Position numbers and translations under genes: made by a program
Shown: positions 62,296-64,000 of the stretch, in pieces
Layout: the number at the start of each line of letters is the position of its first letter
Numbering within the stretch: the first letter of the stretch is position 1
Notes under the pieces: model-generated
What the model was told of the DNA's origin: nothing
Databases searched by the model: none
The model's input: only the letters and a program-made list of their open reading frames with translations
Assembly: GCF_003289965.1 (NCBI RefSeq)
Contig: NZ_QMBQ01000003.1
Location: 496,001-560,000, forward strand
Length of the DNA: 64,000 nucleotides
Source: Mesorhizobium atlanticum
GTDB lineage: Bacteria; Pseudomonadota; Alphaproteobacteria; Rhizobiales; Rhizobiaceae
Direction: 5' to 3'

Positions 62296-64000
62296 ATGGC
62301 AGACAGAACCCCGCTGAAAGCAGCCGACCACAACAATATCGCCGACGATGATCCGTTCGCGGAGCTGACCCGGATCATGGGTTTCGATCCGCGCCAGCCG
62401 GTCAGGCAGCCGGCCCCTGCGGCCGAGAAAGCCATGCCGGCTAACCAGGCTCCTGCTGCTGACGACTTCGACATCGACCTCGAGAAGGAGTTGATGGGCG
62501 AGTTCGATTCCGTCGAGGAAAGCGAGCCGGTCGCGCAGCAGGCTGTCGTGCATCAGATCAGGCAGGAACCGGCTTTCGAGCCTGCCGGCGTCGCCGCGAA
62601 TGCCGACGAGTTGACGGCATCCTTCGAGCAGGATTTCGTCTTCGACGACGCGGCCGACCACGCCGACTTTGCCGTGGCGCGCGCGCCAGAGCCGCAGTTC
62701 GCTCCAGAGCCGCGCGTCGCGGCTCAGCCGGAAGTCGCGCCAGAGGCGCATCTCGCATCCGAGCATTTCGCGCCGGAGCCGCAAGCGGCTCCCGAGCCGG
62801 AAGTCGCTTTCGACGATGATTTCGACAAGGCCGTCGCCAGTTCGCTCGATATCTCGCCGGTCGAAGATGATCTTTCGATCGATCATGAAATGGCGGCTTC
62901 GCTGGACCAGGATTTCCGGCTCGACCATGACGAGCCGGCGGATGCCCGTCAGGATGCCGTCGAAGCCATGCAGGCCGCGAGCGAAGAGGCGTTCGACGGC
63001 GATTTCGACAGCGCGGTCCAGATGTCGCTCGAAGACGAGCTGTCGTTTGAAAGCCATGAGCCCGAGCAGCACGCGCAGGCTGAAAGCCATGAGCCCGAGC
63101 GGCATGCGCAGGCCGTCGAGCCGCTCGAAGCTCATGCAGCCGCTCCGCTGATCTCAGAGGATGATTTCGCAGGTCATTTCGACCAGGCGCTGAGCGATGA
63201 TGTCAATCTCGGCCAGGATCAGGGTCTTCAGGAGCCGGAGCTGTCGCTCGGCGACGAGCCGGAGCCGATGGTCGAAGCGGAGGCCGCCCACTTTGCCGCT
63301 GAGCCGGAACCCGCCGCGCCCGAACCTTCCGCCGCGCTGACCCTCGATGACGATTTCGAGCTGAGCTTCCGCGACGCGCTGAACGAAGAGCCGCAAGCTC
63401 CGGCGGAGCCCCCCGCCGCGTTGCAGCCGGCCGCGCCGGCTCCGGTCATTGCCGCTCCGGTGCCATCAGTCGCCGCTGCTCCGGTCCCTCTGGTCGCGGC
63501 TATGGAGCCGGCAAAGCCGGCCGCCAGCGAGCGCAGCCTGGAGGACGAGCTCAACGCGCTGCTCGGCGCCATGACCGCGCGGCCGATGCCCACGGTCAAG
63601 GAGCCTGCTCCCGCGCCACGGCTGGTTGCCGAACCCGAGAGCCACGCCGGTGGGCACGCGGCCGCCGACGATCTCGACTGGGATCTCGACGAGCACCAGC
63701 CGACGCAGGACGGGCAGGATGCTCAGCCGGTCGAGAGCGCCCTGGACAACCTGCTCGCCAACGAGCTCGACCGCCAGGATTTTACGCCCTCGGCCAAGGC
63801 CGAATCCTCCGGGACCGGGCCTTCTGCGGACGAACAGGGCATTGATTTCGACGACGACGCCTTCGGCGCCGCTTTCGCCAAGAGTATCGAGGCCGAGCAG
63901 GCGGCTGCCCTGGCGAAGTCTCCGGCAAATTCGTCTGATTGGATGCATCCGACGCCGGTCGAGCAGACAAGGTCGTGGAGCCGTTCGACCCCGACCGCCG
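62296..64000 (+). CDS. Long acidic SPOR-type cell-envelope protein (3' end missing)
   Basis: The gene opens at ATG 62296, 103 bases after argS, and runs to the window edge. The visible 568 residues are mostly low complexity, rich in Glu, Ala, Pro and Asp, with repeated short blocks such as DDDFDKAVASSLD, EDELSFESHEPE and DDDFELSF. No membrane helix is visible yet. In related genomes the gene after argS codes for a SPOR-domain protein that binds peptidoglycan, with the domain at the far end, so this assignment rests on position. The frame seems to break near 63,966. Confidence 0.72.
   Translation, partial: MADRTPLKAADHNNIADDDPFAELTRIMGFDPRQPVRQPAPAAEKAMPANQAPAADDFDIDLEKELMGEFDSVEESEPVAQQAVVHQIRQEPAFEPAGVAANADELTASFEQDFVFDDAADHADFAVARAPEPQFAPEPRVAAQPEVAPEAHLASEHFAPEPQAAPEPEVAFDDDFDKAVASSLDISPVEDDLSIDHEMAASLDQDFRLDHDEPADARQDAVEAMQAASEEAFDGDFDSAVQMSLEDELSFESHEPEQHAQAESHEPERHAQAVEPLEAHAAAPLISEDDFAGHFDQALSDDVNLGQDQGLQEPELSLGDEPEPMVEAEAAHFAAEPEPAAPEPSAALTLDDDFELSFRDALNEEPQAPAEPPAALQPAAPAPVIAAPVPSVAAAPVPLVAAMEPAKPAASERSLEDELNALLGAMTARPMPTVKEPAPAPRLVAEPESHAGGHAAADDLDWDLDEHQPTQDGQDAQPVESALDNLLANELDRQDFTPSAKAESSGTGPSADEQGIDFDDDAFGAAFAKSIEAEQAAALAKSPANSSDWMHPTPVEQTRSWSRSTPTA

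Noticed and set aside
1-64000. CRISPR array, phage genes, integrase or intact insertion sequence
   Set aside because: No regular spaced repeats, transposase or recombinase motifs could be found in any frame.

Overview
The window is high-GC, gene-dense alphaproteobacterial chromosome, most likely a Mesorhizobium or close relative in the Rhizobiales. The evidence is the housekeeping half (pcm, tolC, popZ, valS, a rhizobial FadL-type porin, ilvD, exoR, xthA, erpA, dgt, argS and a SPOR-type cell-envelope gene downstream of argS), the presence of exoR (a rhizobial regulator of exopolysaccharide) and a RIME-like intergenic palindrome. No CRISPR array, intact transposase, phage gene or integrase was seen.

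Positions 1-29,763 form one large catabolic region for small nitrogen compounds. A plus-strand operon (3831-10947) encodes a RidA-type deaminase, a dihydropyrimidinase/hydantoinase, a D-carbamoylase, an FrhB-type iron-sulfur flavoprotein, a DAO-type FAD oxidase, an M20 carbamoylase/allantoate amidohydrolase and a cysteine-hydrolase amidase, mostly with stop/start overlaps. Facing it is a nine-gene minus-strand operon (22201 down to 10932): MmgE/PrpD protein, soxB, soxD, soxA, soxG, a DapA-family lyase, a 2-hydroxyacid dehydrogenase, an MttB-family methyltransferase and a D-aminoacylase. A LysR gene diverges from it, followed by a Tat-type oligopeptide-family binding protein, a dimethylglycine-dehydrogenase-like enzyme, a PuuE-type allantoinase homologue and a HisC-like aminotransferase. 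A second minus-strand group at the left edge has an MFS carrier, an SDR, an epimerase and another PuuE-like protein. The enzymes suggest import of an N-methylated cyclic ureide, hydantoin or betaine-like compound, ring opening, decarbamoylation, N-demethylation into the C1 pool and oxidation of the amino acid produced. The substrate is unknown.

Positions 29,764-45,400 are an accessory surface-glycan region: three small ORFs, three glycosyltransferases (GT8-, WaaE- and GT4-like), four sulfotransferases of three types, a GT-B-like protein, three tandem GT9-like paralogues and an MsbA-type exporter. A near-identical 35-37 bp direct repeat lies at each end (29821 and 45358), and tRNA-Asn follows at 45494. 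The right end, roughly 43.5-45.1 kb, is visibly AT-richer. The region looks like a sulfated lipopolysaccharide/capsule module acquired or shuffled as a unit.

Positions 45,494-64,000 are conserved core genome: tRNA-Asn, a small PGPGW-type membrane protein, tRNA-Cys, pcm, tolC, popZ, valS, fadL-like, ilvD-exoR, a small exported protein, xthA, erpA, dgt, argS and the start of a long acidic SPOR-type protein that runs off the end and seems to lose frame about 35 bases before it.
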